The position numbers were made by a program, and so were the translations under genes. This document shows, piece after piece, positions 37,379 through 45,458 of a stretch of DNA of 64,000 nt (the stretch's first letter is position 1; the number at the start of each line of letters is the position of its first letter). This stretch comes from Deltaproteobacteria bacterium (lineage in GTDB: Bacteria > Desulfobacterota > Deferrisomatia > Deferrisomatales > JACRMM01): NCBI GenBank assembly GCA_016214985.1, contig JACRMM010000046.1:1-64000 (forward strand), read 5' to 3'. The notes under the pieces are model-generated. The model worked only from the letters and a program-made list of their open reading frames with translations, made no database searches and had not been told where the DNA came from.

Positions 37379-40165
37379 ATGCCCGGTTCGCCCCGTCGCC
37401 TCCTGAAGTTCCTGCCCGCGCTCGTCGTCGCGGGGGTTATCGCGATCCTCGCGGGTTCGAGCGGGATCGCCACGTTCGTGACCGACCTCTACTGGTATCG
37501 GGAGCTCGGACACGAGGGGGTCTTCTGGACCACGCTCACGAGCCGCTGGGTGGCCGGCGCCGTCTTCGGGTTCGCGTTCTTTGCCTTCCTCTACGGCAAC
37601 CTGCGCCTGGCGCGGCGGATGGCTCCGCGGGTGCTCGTGATGCCCACCGGCGAGCTCCGAGTCCAGATGGAGATCGCCATCGCCCAGCTCCGCGAGCGGC
37701 TGAATCCCTACGTGGAGGCGATCCTGCTCCTGGCGAGCGCGCTTCTGGCCCTGGGGATCGGCACGTCGGCGGGGGAGAGCTGGCCGGTGTTCCGACTTGC
37801 CATGAACGCCGCGCGCTTCGGAGTGACCGATCCCCAGTTCGGCCGCGACGTCGGGTTCTTCGTCTTCTCCCTGCCCGCGCTGCGGTTCCTGGCGGACTGG
37901 TGCCTGGGCGTGCTCGCCGTGACGACGGTTGCGACCGCGGCCGTGCACCTCCTGGACGGCGCGATCCGTCCCTGGGACCGGCTGCGCGGTTTCGAGCCCC
38001 ACGTCAAGGGGCACCTCTCGGTCCTTCTGGGGCTGATCGCGGCGACCAAGGTGTTCGATTACTGGCTCGAGACCTTCGAGCTCAATTACTCGCCGCGTGG
38101 CATCGTGCTCGGCGCGTCCTACACGGACGTGTACGCGCAACTCCCGGCCCTGCGCATCCTGATGGTGGTCGCCGCGCTGGCGGCTGTCGCGCTGCTGGTA
38201 AACATCCGGTTCCGCGGCTGGCGCTTGCCCGTTGTCGCCCTGGGAGCGTGGGTCGTCGCGTCCGTGCTAGTGGGGCGGGTGTATCCGGCGGTCGTACAGC
38301 AGTTTCGGGTGACGCCGAATGAGGTCGCGGCCGAGGCCCCGTTCATCCAGCGCAACATCGAAGCCACACGGCGCGCGTTCGACCTGGACCGCGTGGAGGT
38401 GCGGCCCTTCGCGGCCGCGGAGACGCTCACGGCCGCGGACCTGACCGCGCCGGAGAACCAGGCGACCCTGCGCAATGTGCGCCTCTGGGACCCAGCGATC
38501 GTCGCCCAGTCCTACAAGCAGCTGCAGGAGATCCGCTTCTACTACGACTTCAACGACGTCGACATCGACCGCTACACCATCGACGGCGTACGCCGGCAGG
38601 TCCTCATCTCGGCCCGAGAGCTCAACGTGGCCCAGCTCTCCGAGCAGGCCAAGACGTGGGTCAACCAGCACCTCGTGTATACGCACGGCTACGGCGCGGT
38701 GGTGAGCCCGGTGGACGGCGCGAGCGCGAACGGTCTTCCCACGTTCCTCGTCAAGGACATTCCTCCGACCACCGCCACCGACCTGAAGATCACGCAGCCC
38801 GCGATCTACTTCGGCGAGGAGACGACGAACTACGTCATCGCCCGGACCTCCCTGCCCGAGTTCGATTATCCGCTGGGGGACAAGAACGCGTTTCGCTCCT
38901 ACGACGGAAAGGCCGGCGTTCCCGTGGGTGGGCTGCTTCGGCGGGCTCTCTTCGCGCTGCGGTTCGGCTCGGCGAAGATCCTCCTCTCCGAGTACATCCG
39001 GCCCGACAGCCGGGTGCTGTTCGCGCGCTCCCTGGTGGAGCGCGTGCGCCGGCTCGCCCCCTGGCTCGTCCTGGACCGGGACCCGTACACCGCCATCGTG
39101 GATGGGCGGATCCTCTGGTTTCTCGACGGCTATACCACCTCCGACCACTACCCGTACTCCCAACCCACGGCAGGGGGGATCAACTACATCCGAAACTCCG
39201 TCAAGATCACGGTGGACGCCTTCGACGGGACCACGATCCTCTATGCCTTCGACGCCAAGGACCCGGTGCTCGCCGCCTGGCGGGAGATCTTCCCCGGCCT
39301 CCTCGCGGACGCGTCGACCATGCCCGAGGCGGTCCGGGCGCACCTGCGCTATCCCGAGGACCTGTTCCGAGTTCAGGCCGACGTCTACAAGACCTACCAC
39401 ATGCAGGATCCCCAGGTGTTCTACAATAAGGAGGACCAGTGGGCGATCCCGGGCGAGGGCGGGCAGGCCAACGGCCGGGGGATGGATCCCTTCTACGTGC
39501 TGATGCGGCTGCCCAACGAGCCCACCGAGGAGTTCCTCCTCATGGTTCCCTTCACGCCGCGCAGCAAGGACAACATGATCGGTTGGATGGCCGCCAAGGC
39601 CGACCCGGCCGAGTATGGCAAACAGGTCGTCTACACCTTTCCCAAGCAGCGGCTCGTGCTGGGTCCCCAGCAGGTGAGTGCCCGGGTGAACCAGGATCCC
39701 GTGATCTCTCCGGAGCTCACCCTCTGGAACCAGCGGGGATCGAGCGTGCTCTTCGGCAACCTGCTCGTGCTGCCGGTCAAGGACTCGATCGTCTACATCC
39801 AGCCCCTCTACCTGCAGGCCGAGCAGACGGCCATGCCGGCGCTGACTCGGGTGATCGTTGCGTACGCGGATAAAGTCGCCATGGAGAAGGACCTGCCGTC
39901 CGCCCTGGCGAAGGTGTTCGGCGCAGCGCCGTCCGGACCCACGCCGGCGGCGGGGGAGCCGTCGGCATCGGGCGCGGCGGCCGGCGCCGCGCTGCCGCCG
40001 GACCTCGCGTCCGCCCGGGACCTCTACCGAAAGGCGCTCGACGCGCAGCGGGCGGGCGATTGGGCGGGGTACGGCCGCTACATCGGGGAGCTCGGGCAGG
40101 TCCTGGAGAAGCTGGCACCGGCGCGGGGCCGCACGGCCCCGGGGTCTGCCTCCCGGGGTCGCTAG
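37379..40165 (+). CDS. UPF0182 family membrane protein
   Basis: A 928-residue protein of the UPF0182/COG1615 family. The N-terminal ~310 residues hold about seven hydrophobic segments; FVTDLYWYRELGHEGVFWTTL near the start is the family hallmark. The large remainder is a soluble domain outside the cytoplasm with conserved stretches NVRLWDPAIVAQSYKQLQEI, YYDFNDVDIDRY, VVSPVDGASANGLP, and DRDPYTAIVDGRI near its middle. A C-terminal Ala/Pro-rich segment precedes a final helical piece. The function of the family is not established. GGGAGG lies upstream of the ATG. Confidence 0.92.
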   Translation: MPGSPRRLLKFLPALVVAGVIAILAGSSGIATFVTDLYWYRELGHEGVFWTTLTSRWVAGAVFGFAFFAFLYGNLRLARRMAPRVLVMPTGELRVQMEIAIAQLRERLNPYVEAILLLASALLALGIGTSAGESWPVFRLAMNAARFGVTDPQFGRDVGFFVFSLPALRFLADWCLGVLAVTTVATAAVHLLDGAIRPWDRLRGFEPHVKGHLSVLLGLIAATKVFDYWLETFELNYSPRGIVLGASYTDVYAQLPALRILMVVAALAAVALLVNIRFRGWRLPVVALGAWVVASVLVGRVYPAVVQQFRVTPNEVAAEAPFIQRNIEATRRAFDLDRVEVRPFAAAETLTAADLTAPENQATLRNVRLWDPAIVAQSYKQLQEIRFYYDFNDVDIDRYTIDGVRRQVLISARELNVAQLSEQAKTWVNQHLVYTHGYGAVVSPVDGASANGLPTFLVKDIPPTTATDLKITQPAIYFGEETTNYVIARTSLPEFDYPLGDKNAFRSYDGKAGVPVGGLLRRALFALRFGSAKILLSEYIRPDSRVLFARSLVERVRRLAPWLVLDRDPYTAIVDGRILWFLDGYTTSDHYPYSQPTAGGINYIRNSVKITVDAFDGTTILYAFDAKDPVLAAWREIFPGLLADASTMPEAVRAHLRYPEDLFRVQADVYKTYHMQDPQVFYNKEDQWAIPGEGGQANGRGMDPFYVLMRLPNEPTEEFLLMVPFTPRSKDNMIGWMAAKADPAEYGKQVVYTFPKQRLVLGPQQVSARVNQDPVISPELTLWNQRGSSVLFGNLLVLPVKDSIVYIQPLYLQAEQTAMPALTRVIVAYADKVAMEKDLPSALAKVFGAAPSGPTPAAGEPSASGAAAGAALPPDLASARDLYRKALDAQRAGDWAGYGRYIGELGQVLEKLAPARGRTAPGSASRGR

Positions 40166-40298
40166 GCTCGGTGCCGCGGCCTTGCACCGCCCTTCGGCCG
40201 GAGTTACAGAAGCACAGCGGTGAACGTGGCGTTCTCCGGAGCTTCCGGAAATGCCGCGTGGAACCCGTGGCCAAAGGGGGGAAAGAAAGGATGCGATC

Positions 40299-40754
40299 AT
40301 GAACCCCATCGTTCGCGCGGCAACGGCCGCGCTCTTTGTCGCGGCCCTGGCGGGCGTCTCGCTCCTGGCGGGCTGCGGGCACCGTTCCCGGGGGCACGGG
40401 CCGATGGACGAGTCTCGGGTCGAGGAGCACGTCAAGAAGCACGTGGACCGGCTGCTCTCGAAGATGGACGCTACCGACGAGCAGCGCCAGAAGGTCTACG
40501 CCCTCCGAGACCGGTTGATGCCCGACCTCCAAGCCCTCGTGAAGGCCAGGGATGCCGACAAGAAGGAGTTCATCGAGCTGTGGAATCAGCCGACCTTCGA
40601 CGCGGCGAAGCTCAACGCCCTGGTGGACCAGCGGGTCGACCAGTTTCGGACCACGGGCCACAACCTGGCCAACGCGACCGCGGAGTTCCACGCGATCTTG
40701 ACGCCCGAGCAGCGGGAGAAGCTGGCGCAGATGTGCAGGAAGGGCGGGTGGTGA
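40299..40754 (+). CDS. Spy/CpxP-like periplasmic lipoprotein
   Basis: A 151-residue lipoprotein: the signal ends in the lipobox LLAGC (Cys about 26), followed by a His-rich tether and an all-helical domain. KMDATDEQRQKVYALRD and ILTPEQREKLAQM are the paired LTxxQ-type motifs of the Spy/CpxP/CnrX family, periplasmic chaperones or metal sensors that respond to envelope stress. Preceded by GGGGGGAAAGAAAGG. Transcribed after the UPF0182 gene with a 133-bp gap; a strong terminator lies 110 bp downstream. Confidence 0.85.
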   Translation: MNPIVRAATAALFVAALAGVSLLAGCGHRSRGHGPMDESRVEEHVKKHVDRLLSKMDATDEQRQKVYALRDRLMPDLQALVKARDADKKEFIELWNQPTFDAAKLNALVDQRVDQFRTTGHNLANATAEFHAILTPEQREKLAQMCRKGGW

Positions 40755-40864
40755 GTCCCGGGGGCGCCCGGCCGCCCTCATTGGGCATTTAGGCGGAGCG
40801 CCTTACGAGCCCACGGGCCCGGAAGCGAGTAGGAGGCCCCCGGGTTCGACACGCAACGGCACGC

Positions 40865-40905
40865 AGGCCGCTTTGCCGAAGGATTGGCGAAGCGGCCTCT
40901 CTTTT
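40865..40905 (+). terminator. Rho-independent terminator
   Basis: AGGCCGCTTTGCC (40865-40877) pairs with GGCGAAGCGGCCT (40886-40898) with one G-T pair, loop of 8, followed by CTCTTTTC. A strong intrinsic terminator for the Spy-like gene or for a short untranslated transcript. Confidence 0.75.
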
Positions 40906-40967
40906 CGTTGGGGGTCGGCGCCACGCCTTCGCCCGAGCCGGTCACACGCTGACCGCGGACGAGCAGG

Positions 40968-41273
40968 ATGCGCTCGATTACGTTTGAGGGCGACACCTGG
41001 GAGCGGTACGAGGAACTGCGCAACCGAGACAAGGTGCTGCACAAGACACTATGCCGACTCCTCGTCGCTCTCGCGCCTCCCTGCGCTTCTCAACAAATGC
41101 ACCTCCTGTGCGCGAAGGAGATGCGGCGGGGCAACCCTGCCACGGGCACGGGGAAGCCGGAGCCACGGAAGCACGGGCTGAGCGGCCTGTGGTCGCGCCG
41201 GCTCTCGCTCAAGGATCGGCTCATCTACCGCTTCGACGACGAGCACATCTACGTCTTCGCCATCGGCGGATAG
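40968..41273 (+). pseudogene. Decayed YoeB-like (Txe) toxin
   Basis: The 101-residue frame matches YoeB-family endoribonuclease toxins at both ends: TWERYEELRNRDKVLHKT and GTGKPEPRKHGLSGLWSRR, then LIYRFDDEHIYVFAIGG. A 51-nt in-frame insert (41064-41114) interrupts the helix between LCRLL and KEMRRG, which would be continuous in the family. The stop TAG falls just before codons for Tyr-Asp, so the C-terminal HYx tail needed for RNase activity is lost. No YefM-type antitoxin gene lies upstream. It is probably an inactive remnant. Confidence 0.72.
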
Positions 41274-41706
41274 TACGACCAGAGCTGAGTCTCTCTCCTC
41301 GCCCCTCCGTGCGGCGGGTTCCCTTAACACCCGGAGCGACATCCAAAGCCGTCCAACCCTGGCGCCTGTTGGCGCCTTGACCCGGGGCGCCCCACGGGAG
41401 TAAGTAGGGCCCGGACGCCGTCTCCCGGGGGGTGACGATGAACGGATTGGTACGCAGGAATCCCGAACCGAACCACACCGACGCAAAGGCCGCTGTGCTC
41501 CGTGGAGAGCAGGGCGGCTTTCTTGTTTCTGCACACCGGGATACTCCCTCTCGGCCGAAGGAGAGGAGGGGGAACACGGAGTGGGGCCACCCGAGGGAGA
41601 AGAGAAGACGACCGGCAACCTCACTCACCACAGCAACCGGTCGGCCGGACCTGGCAATGCGGGCCCGGGCGCAGCGAAGGATGTTTGTTGCGACGTCTAC
41701 AAGGCG
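41274..41706. other. Intergenic region with isolated hairpins
   Basis: No gene supported. It contains the perfect hairpin GGCGCC-TGTT-GGCGCC (41361-41376) and a terminator at 41489-41530 with no gene before it. The right boundary is the start point of the gene cassette. Confidence 0.45.
41489..41530 (+). terminator. Isolated rho-independent terminator
   Basis: GCCGC-TG-TGCTC (41489-41500) pairs with GAGCA-GG-GCGGC (41507-41518), then TTTCTTGTTTC. There is no ORF immediately upstream on this strand, so it may end a small RNA or a read-through transcript. Confidence 0.65.
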
Positions 41707-42379
41707 TTAGCTGGCCAGCGGCAGGGTAGGTGGTAGAGTGATACAACGATAAGGCGCTCGCCACAAGCAAAAGGAGGACAACATGTTCACGCGCAAGATG
41801 AGTCTCTGGGCCGTTCTTGGTTTCATCACCATTCTGCTCGCGGGATTCCACACGGCAGTGGCGCAGAGCGGTGCAGAGCAGAAGCAACAGTCCCTCTACG
41901 ACCGGTTGGGTGGCCTCGCACCCATTTCGGTCGTGGTCAGTGATTTCATTGAGGTCCTTGTGCCCGATGCCGTCCTCAATGCAAATCCTGCGATCGATGC
42001 CGCCAGGAAGCGCGTCCCAGCCCCGTATCTGAAATACCACGTGACCGCGATGGTGTGCCAGGCTACTGGCGGTCCATGCCAGTATCACGGTCGGGGGATG
42101 AAAGAGTCTCACGCTCATCTGAACATAACGGAGCGGGAGTGGGATCGCATGGTCACCCTTTTTAAGGAAGTGCTCGCAAAACACAAGGTGCCGGCGAAGG
42201 AGACCCAAGAGCTCTTGGATATCGTCGGTTCAACGAAAGCTGACATTGTTGTTGCGCAGCAAAGATGAGGTAGTCAGCTAACCATAAAATGACCCGGACA
42301 CCGAACCACGCTGCATTATTCTTCTTGTGAAGGTCTTTGGAGTTGATCAACGCGTGGTTTGGTGCCGGTTATTTTAACG
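41707..42379 (+). mobile_element. Integron-type gene cassette (truncated haemoglobin cassette)
   Basis: The segment begins after the G of G|TTAGCT (41706-41712), contains one promoterless-looking gene, and ends in an attC site whose first core, AGCTAAC (42276-42282), is the exact complement of that starting GTTAGCT, as expected for a cassette that was once circular. Base composition is lower in GC than the surrounding chromosome. No integron integrase is in the window, so this would be a cassette without an adjacent integrase. Confidence 0.7.
41783..42268 (+). CDS. Truncated haemoglobin (group I-like) with signal peptide
   Basis: A 161-residue protein: a signal peptide or N-terminal membrane anchor (MSLWAVLGFITILLAGFHTA, cleavage near VAQSG), then a 2-on-2 globin fold with SLYDRLGGLAPIS at helix B, YLKYHVTAMVCQATGGPC in the E/F region and SHAHLNITEREWDRM carrying the likely proximal His. 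Group I truncated haemoglobins bind O2 or NO and often detoxify NO. An exported form is unusual. AAAAGGAGG precedes the ATG. The gene lies wholly inside the cassette, and its lower GC supports transfer. Confidence 0.85.
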   Translation: MFTRKMSLWAVLGFITILLAGFHTAVAQSGAEQKQQSLYDRLGGLAPISVVVSDFIEVLVPDAVLNANPAIDAARKRVPAPYLKYHVTAMVCQATGGPCQYHGRGMKESHAHLNITEREWDRMVTLFKEVLAKHKVPAKETQELLDIVGSTKADIVVAQQR

Positions 42380-42385
42380 TTAGGC
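42276..42385 (+). other. attC recombination site (59-base element)
   Basis: The left arm (42276-42311, beginning AGCTAACCATAAAATG) and right arm (42352-42385, ending TTTTAACGTTAGGC) are inverted complements along their whole length, except for two unpaired bases on the left arm (one C near 42294, one A near 42298) and a few mismatches close to the cores, which is the extrahelical-base pattern used by integrase. R'' is AGCTAAC and R' is GTTAGGC; the crossover is between G42379 and T42380. The arms share the inner block AACCACGC/GCGTGGTT. Confidence 0.8.
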
Positions 42386-42457
42386 CGCCAATGGGGGATT
42401 GATGACTTTATCCGGGAACGGCGCAGACTCTATTTCCAATTACGGTGGAGGACCATC

Positions 42458-42943
42458 ATGACGAAGATCGCAAAGAACACAATTTGCCTTTGGTACGACC
42501 GCGATGCCGAGGAGGCGGCGCGATTCTACGCCAAGACCTTTCCCGATTCGTCCGTCGGCGCGGTGCATCGCGCGCCGGGCGACTTTCCGTCGGGCAAGCA
42601 AGGGGACGTATTGACAGTCGAGTTCACCGTGATGGGCATTCCCTGCCTGGGGCTGAACGGTGGGCCCGAGTTCAAGCACAATGAAGCGTTCTCGTTCCAA
42701 GTTGCCACGGAAGATCAGGTCGAGACCGATCGATATTGGAACGCGATCGTCGACAACGGCGGCCAAGAGAGCGAGTGCGGTTGGTGCAAAGACAAGTGGG
42801 GCGTCTCCTGGCAAATTACGCCAATCGCGTTGACCAAGGCGTATACCAGCCCCGATCTCTCCGCCGCCAAGCGGGCGTTCGATGCAATGATGACGATGAA
42901 GAAGATAAACATCGCCGTGATCGAGGCGGCGGTTCGTGGCTAG
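42458..42943 (+). CDS. VOC-family (PhnB / 3-demethylubiquinone methyltransferase-like) protein
   Basis: A 161-residue glyoxalase-fold protein: NTICLWYDRDAEEAARFYAK, PDSSVGAVHRAPGD, GIPCLGLNGGPEFKHNEAFS, CGWCKDKWGVSWQI are the standard blocks of this PhnB-like group. The metal or substrate chemistry is unknown; despite the database name, methyltransferase activity is not established. GGTGGAGGA sets the start. It begins 73 bp after the attC core GTTAGGC, so it could be a second cassette gene, but no matching attC is visible downstream. Base composition is closer to that of the globin cassette than to the chromosome. Confidence 0.85.
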   Translation: MTKIAKNTICLWYDRDAEEAARFYAKTFPDSSVGAVHRAPGDFPSGKQGDVLTVEFTVMGIPCLGLNGGPEFKHNEAFSFQVATEDQVETDRYWNAIVDNGGQESECGWCKDKWGVSWQITPIALTKAYTSPDLSAAKRAFDAMMTMKKINIAVIEAAVRG

Positions 42944-43007
42944 AAGCCGGCGGCTTAAGCCAGGGGGGTAAGCGCAAAAGCGCATTGTCGCCTTATGCAC
43001 GTTTGCC

Positions 43008-43100
43008 CTTACGTCCCCTTGGGGCACCCGTTTGCCCTTACGTCCCCTTGGGGCACCCCTTACGTCCCCTTGGGGCACGCCTTACGTCCCCTTGGGGCAC
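43008..43100. repeat. Four-copy tandem repeat CTTACGTCCCCTTGGGGCAC
   Basis: Identical 20-base units at 43008-43027, 43037-43056, 43059-43078 and 43081-43100, with 9-base then 2-base spacers. Each contains the palindrome CCCCTTGGGG. On the other strand each unit reads with AAGGGGACGT, the same decamer found in front of the RAYT gene at 47751, so these may be REP-type units. The uneven spacing and tiny spacers exclude a CRISPR array. Confidence 0.85.
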
Positions 43101-43218
43101 GCGGCCGACGCCGTCGAGACGAGGGCAAGGGCCCCGGCCAAACCGCGCCAGCTCTTGCTGCTGTAGGAGTGTGCGACGCCTTGGAGCGTGCGGACGGGCC
43201 CGCGTCCCTCGTTGCTCC

Positions 43219-43779
43219 TCAATGCACGCCCCCACCTTCTCCTTGCCCGCGCCGCCTCGTATAGGTCGCCTCCATCATCCGGAAGCCCTCCAGCCCGGCG
43301 GTCATGTCGTGGATCTCGAACACGAACCGGTCGTCGTCGAGCATTCGCGTCGTGAAGCGCATCATCTTCGCCTGCTCGCCCGTGACCGGGTCGTCGCCGG
43401 CACCGAACAGGATCAGCGTCTCCCCCTTGGGGTCGAAGTTCCCCTCCATCCGGAGGATCGCCGTGGACGTGCTGTCGAGCCATACTCCCACGTGTTTCTT
43501 CTTCAGGTTGTCGTAGCCTCGTACCTCGAACCCCTGAAACGGCCGTCCCATGAACTCGCCGTGGAACTCGCCGATCTGCCACAGCCCCGGGATGAGCCAG
43601 CGGTACTCGAAGGTGCCTCGCGACACGCTGTCCGACTCCTTCGAACCCGGCATCCAGGTCCGGGTGACCGAGTCCCAGGTACCGATGAACCGCTCCAGCC
43701 GGTGGTGCTGCTCGCCGGGTGCTCCTGCCGTTGCCCAGGATTTCATCATCTCTTCTTGCGTGATCCCTGCAGTCTCCAT
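43219..43779 (-). CDS. DUF1579 family protein
   Basis: A 186-residue cytoplasmic protein with HHRLERFIGTWDSVTRTW, RWLIPGLWQIGEFHGEFMGR, GFEVRGYDNLKKKHVGVWLD and a C-terminal MMEATYTRR, which are the recurrent blocks of DUF1579. The fold is a lipocalin-like beta-barrel by family analogy; function unknown. It faces the VOC gene across the tandem repeat and is convergent with it. GGAGAAGGAGC precedes the ATG. Confidence 0.85.
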   Translation of the reverse strand: METAGITQEEMMKSWATAGAPGEQHHRLERFIGTWDSVTRTWMPGSKESDSVSRGTFEYRWLIPGLWQIGEFHGEFMGRPFQGFEVRGYDNLKKKHVGVWLDSTSTAILRMEGNFDPKGETLILFGAGDDPVTGEQAKMMRFTTRMLDDDRFVFEIHDMTAGLEGFRMMEATYTRRRGQGEGGGVH

Positions 43780-43957
43780 GGTTTGCTCCTTCTCCCGGGT
43801 TGAAATCTCCGGGGTGGCTGCTCATGGTCACAACCTAACCTCTTGACCCGGGGGCGGCCACGGGGATGAGGGCGAGCGGCATGGCGTCCACGCAGGCCAA
43901 GGATGATTCGCGCGTTCCCCGGTGGTTCCCCCGGGGAACGCGAAACCGAAACAAGCC

Positions 43958-45343
43958 TCATGGGCAGGAAAGACTCACGGCCTTTCGATAGCCGGCCTCG
44001 GGTGCGGCCGAGACCTTGCGGGCGTCGCGATCACCCGGGCAGGTCCACTCCGCCACGTAGTTCTTGGCGCATCCGAAAGCCGGGTCGCCGATGACCTGGT
44101 AGTCGATGAGGTATTCGCACCGCGCACGGCCGTTGCACTTGCCGGCGAGGTGCGCGGTGACGTTGCCACGGGGTACCCCGCAGTTGCCGCCATACGTGCC
44201 AGCGAGCACGGTGATCCGACCCGACTCGGGGGAGGCAGGTGTGGGATCCCCGGCGAGGCCCGCACCGGCCTTGCGCAGGAGCTCGCGAAGATGCTCGATC
44301 TCCGCGTCCCGACTTCGGAGCGTCCAATTCCCGTTGCAGTCGAGCCAGGCGTTTGGGTGCTTGCGCACGCCCTCCTCAAGGCAGCGAAGACGGTCGCGCC
44401 ATTCCTGCACCTGTCGCGAGTTGTTCGAGGGGGTGGCGGGGGGGCCGGTTCCGGCGGTGTCGTCGAGCCCAGGCGCGGGCGTGTCGCGGTCCTGGTCGCC
44501 ACTTGCGAGGCCGGCTCGAGCTGCGCGTCGGAGGTCGGGGTACTTCTGTGCAAACGCGCTCTCCATTCGGCGCAGCACGTAGTCGGCACGTCGCGCCCGC
44601 CAATACTGCTCCAGACTGTCCCATCCCGAGCGCAGACGCCTGTCGACCTCTTGGCGTAGGCTCGGCAGACTGAACGGACCGGACGACAGAAGGTAGCTCC
44701 GGTATTGCTCGAACCACAGACGGCGCAGCTCGTGAACGCTGCGGACGCGCTGCCCGATGTTCTCGGGGTTGATCCCGTGGCGTCCGGTATAGGCACCGAA
44801 GAACGAGGCCTGAGCAAACAGCCCGTCGACGTTGCCGAGCACCACCTGCGGCCCGCCCTCGGGCCCGAAGAGCATGCGATCGATGGCAACGAGGCGGCCC
44901 TGCCGGTACATTTCTTCGACGGCGTAGACCGACGTGCCGACCACGAGCTTGCCGCCCTTGATGCCCCAGCCCATGGCCGGGAACCAGACGTCGATGGCAC
45001 CCTCGAGGAGCTTGCGGAACGCGGCTCCGGCGGGGGTCATGTCGTCGGGGCGCTCGGGATTGGGAGTCGTGAGGTAGGTGACGAAGGGGTCGAGAAGGAG
45101 CCCGTCCACGCGGCCGGCGAACTCGCCGGCCGGGCCGAGGAGCTCGAGGACAATCGCCTTGACTTGGTCCTTCTGGGCGTCCTCGGCGGCGGCACGGTGC
45201 TCGGAATAGCGCGCATCGTCGCTCTTGCCACCCTGTTTGGCGCCACCGGCGCCGGTCCCCGGAGCGGCGACGGCCGGCGCCGCCGCTGCACAGCAGAGAA
45301 CGAACAGCGAAACGGCGAAGCGGGTTGTTTGCGAGGGATTCAT
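43958..45343 (-). CDS. Secreted protein with C-terminal SUEL-type lectin-like domain
   Basis: A 461-residue secreted protein. Signal peptide MNPSQTTRFAVSLFVLCCAA is cleaved near AVAAPG. The first ~330 residues are a helical domain that I do not recognise. The last ~90 (ITVLAGTYGGNCGVPRGNVT, CNGRARCEYLIDYQVIGDPA, CAKNYVAEWTC, KAVSLSC) match the bacterial relatives of the rhamnose/galactose-binding SUEL lectin domain, with cysteines for its disulphides. A ribosome site is not obvious, so the start rests on the signal peptide. Downstream of, and probably co-transcribed with, the lipoprotein gene. Confidence 0.7.
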   Translation of the reverse strand: MNPSQTTRFAVSLFVLCCAAAAPAVAAPGTGAGGAKQGGKSDDARYSEHRAAAEDAQKDQVKAIVLELLGPAGEFAGRVDGLLLDPFVTYLTTPNPERPDDMTPAGAAFRKLLEGAIDVWFPAMGWGIKGGKLVVGTSVYAVEEMYRQGRLVAIDRMLFGPEGGPQVVLGNVDGLFAQASFFGAYTGRHGINPENIGQRVRSVHELRRLWFEQYRSYLLSSGPFSLPSLRQEVDRRLRSGWDSLEQYWRARRADYVLRRMESAFAQKYPDLRRAARAGLASGDQDRDTPAPGLDDTAGTGPPATPSNNSRQVQEWRDRLRCLEEGVRKHPNAWLDCNGNWTLRSRDAEIEHLRELLRKAGAGLAGDPTPASPESGRITVLAGTYGGNCGVPRGNVTAHLAGKCNGRARCEYLIDYQVIGDPAFGCAKNYVAEWTCPGDRDARKVSAAPEAGYRKAVSLSCP

Positions 45344-45458
45344 GTGCCGCACCGATAGGAAGTGGCTCCGGCCCGGACGGGCCCGGCCGAAGCGGGCCGA
45401 CCTGCGCCGCTGCCCGGAGGACGCTTTGGGACGATGCGTGGGCGCGCCCGCCCGATCC

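Noticed and set aside
38267..40435. 722-codon minus-strand frame opposite the UPF0182 gene
   Set aside because: Antisense shadow of a well-conserved gene; no family resemblance.
40920..40982. Antitoxin remnant before the YoeB-like gene (frame reading HTLTADEQDALDYV)
   Set aside because: Too short and not clearly similar to YefM/Axe C-termini.
41560..41712. attI or an earlier attC just upstream of the globin cassette
   Set aside because: GTTAGCT is present, but no partner core or complementary arm could be found upstream.
42944..43010. Second attC site after the VOC gene
   Set aside because: GGCTTAAGCC and GCGCAAAAGCGC are palindromic, but no GCCTAAC core complementary to the GTTAGGC start is present.
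43008..43100. CRISPR array
   Set aside because: Repeats are only 20 bases, spacers are 9, 2 and 2 bases, and no cas gene is present.
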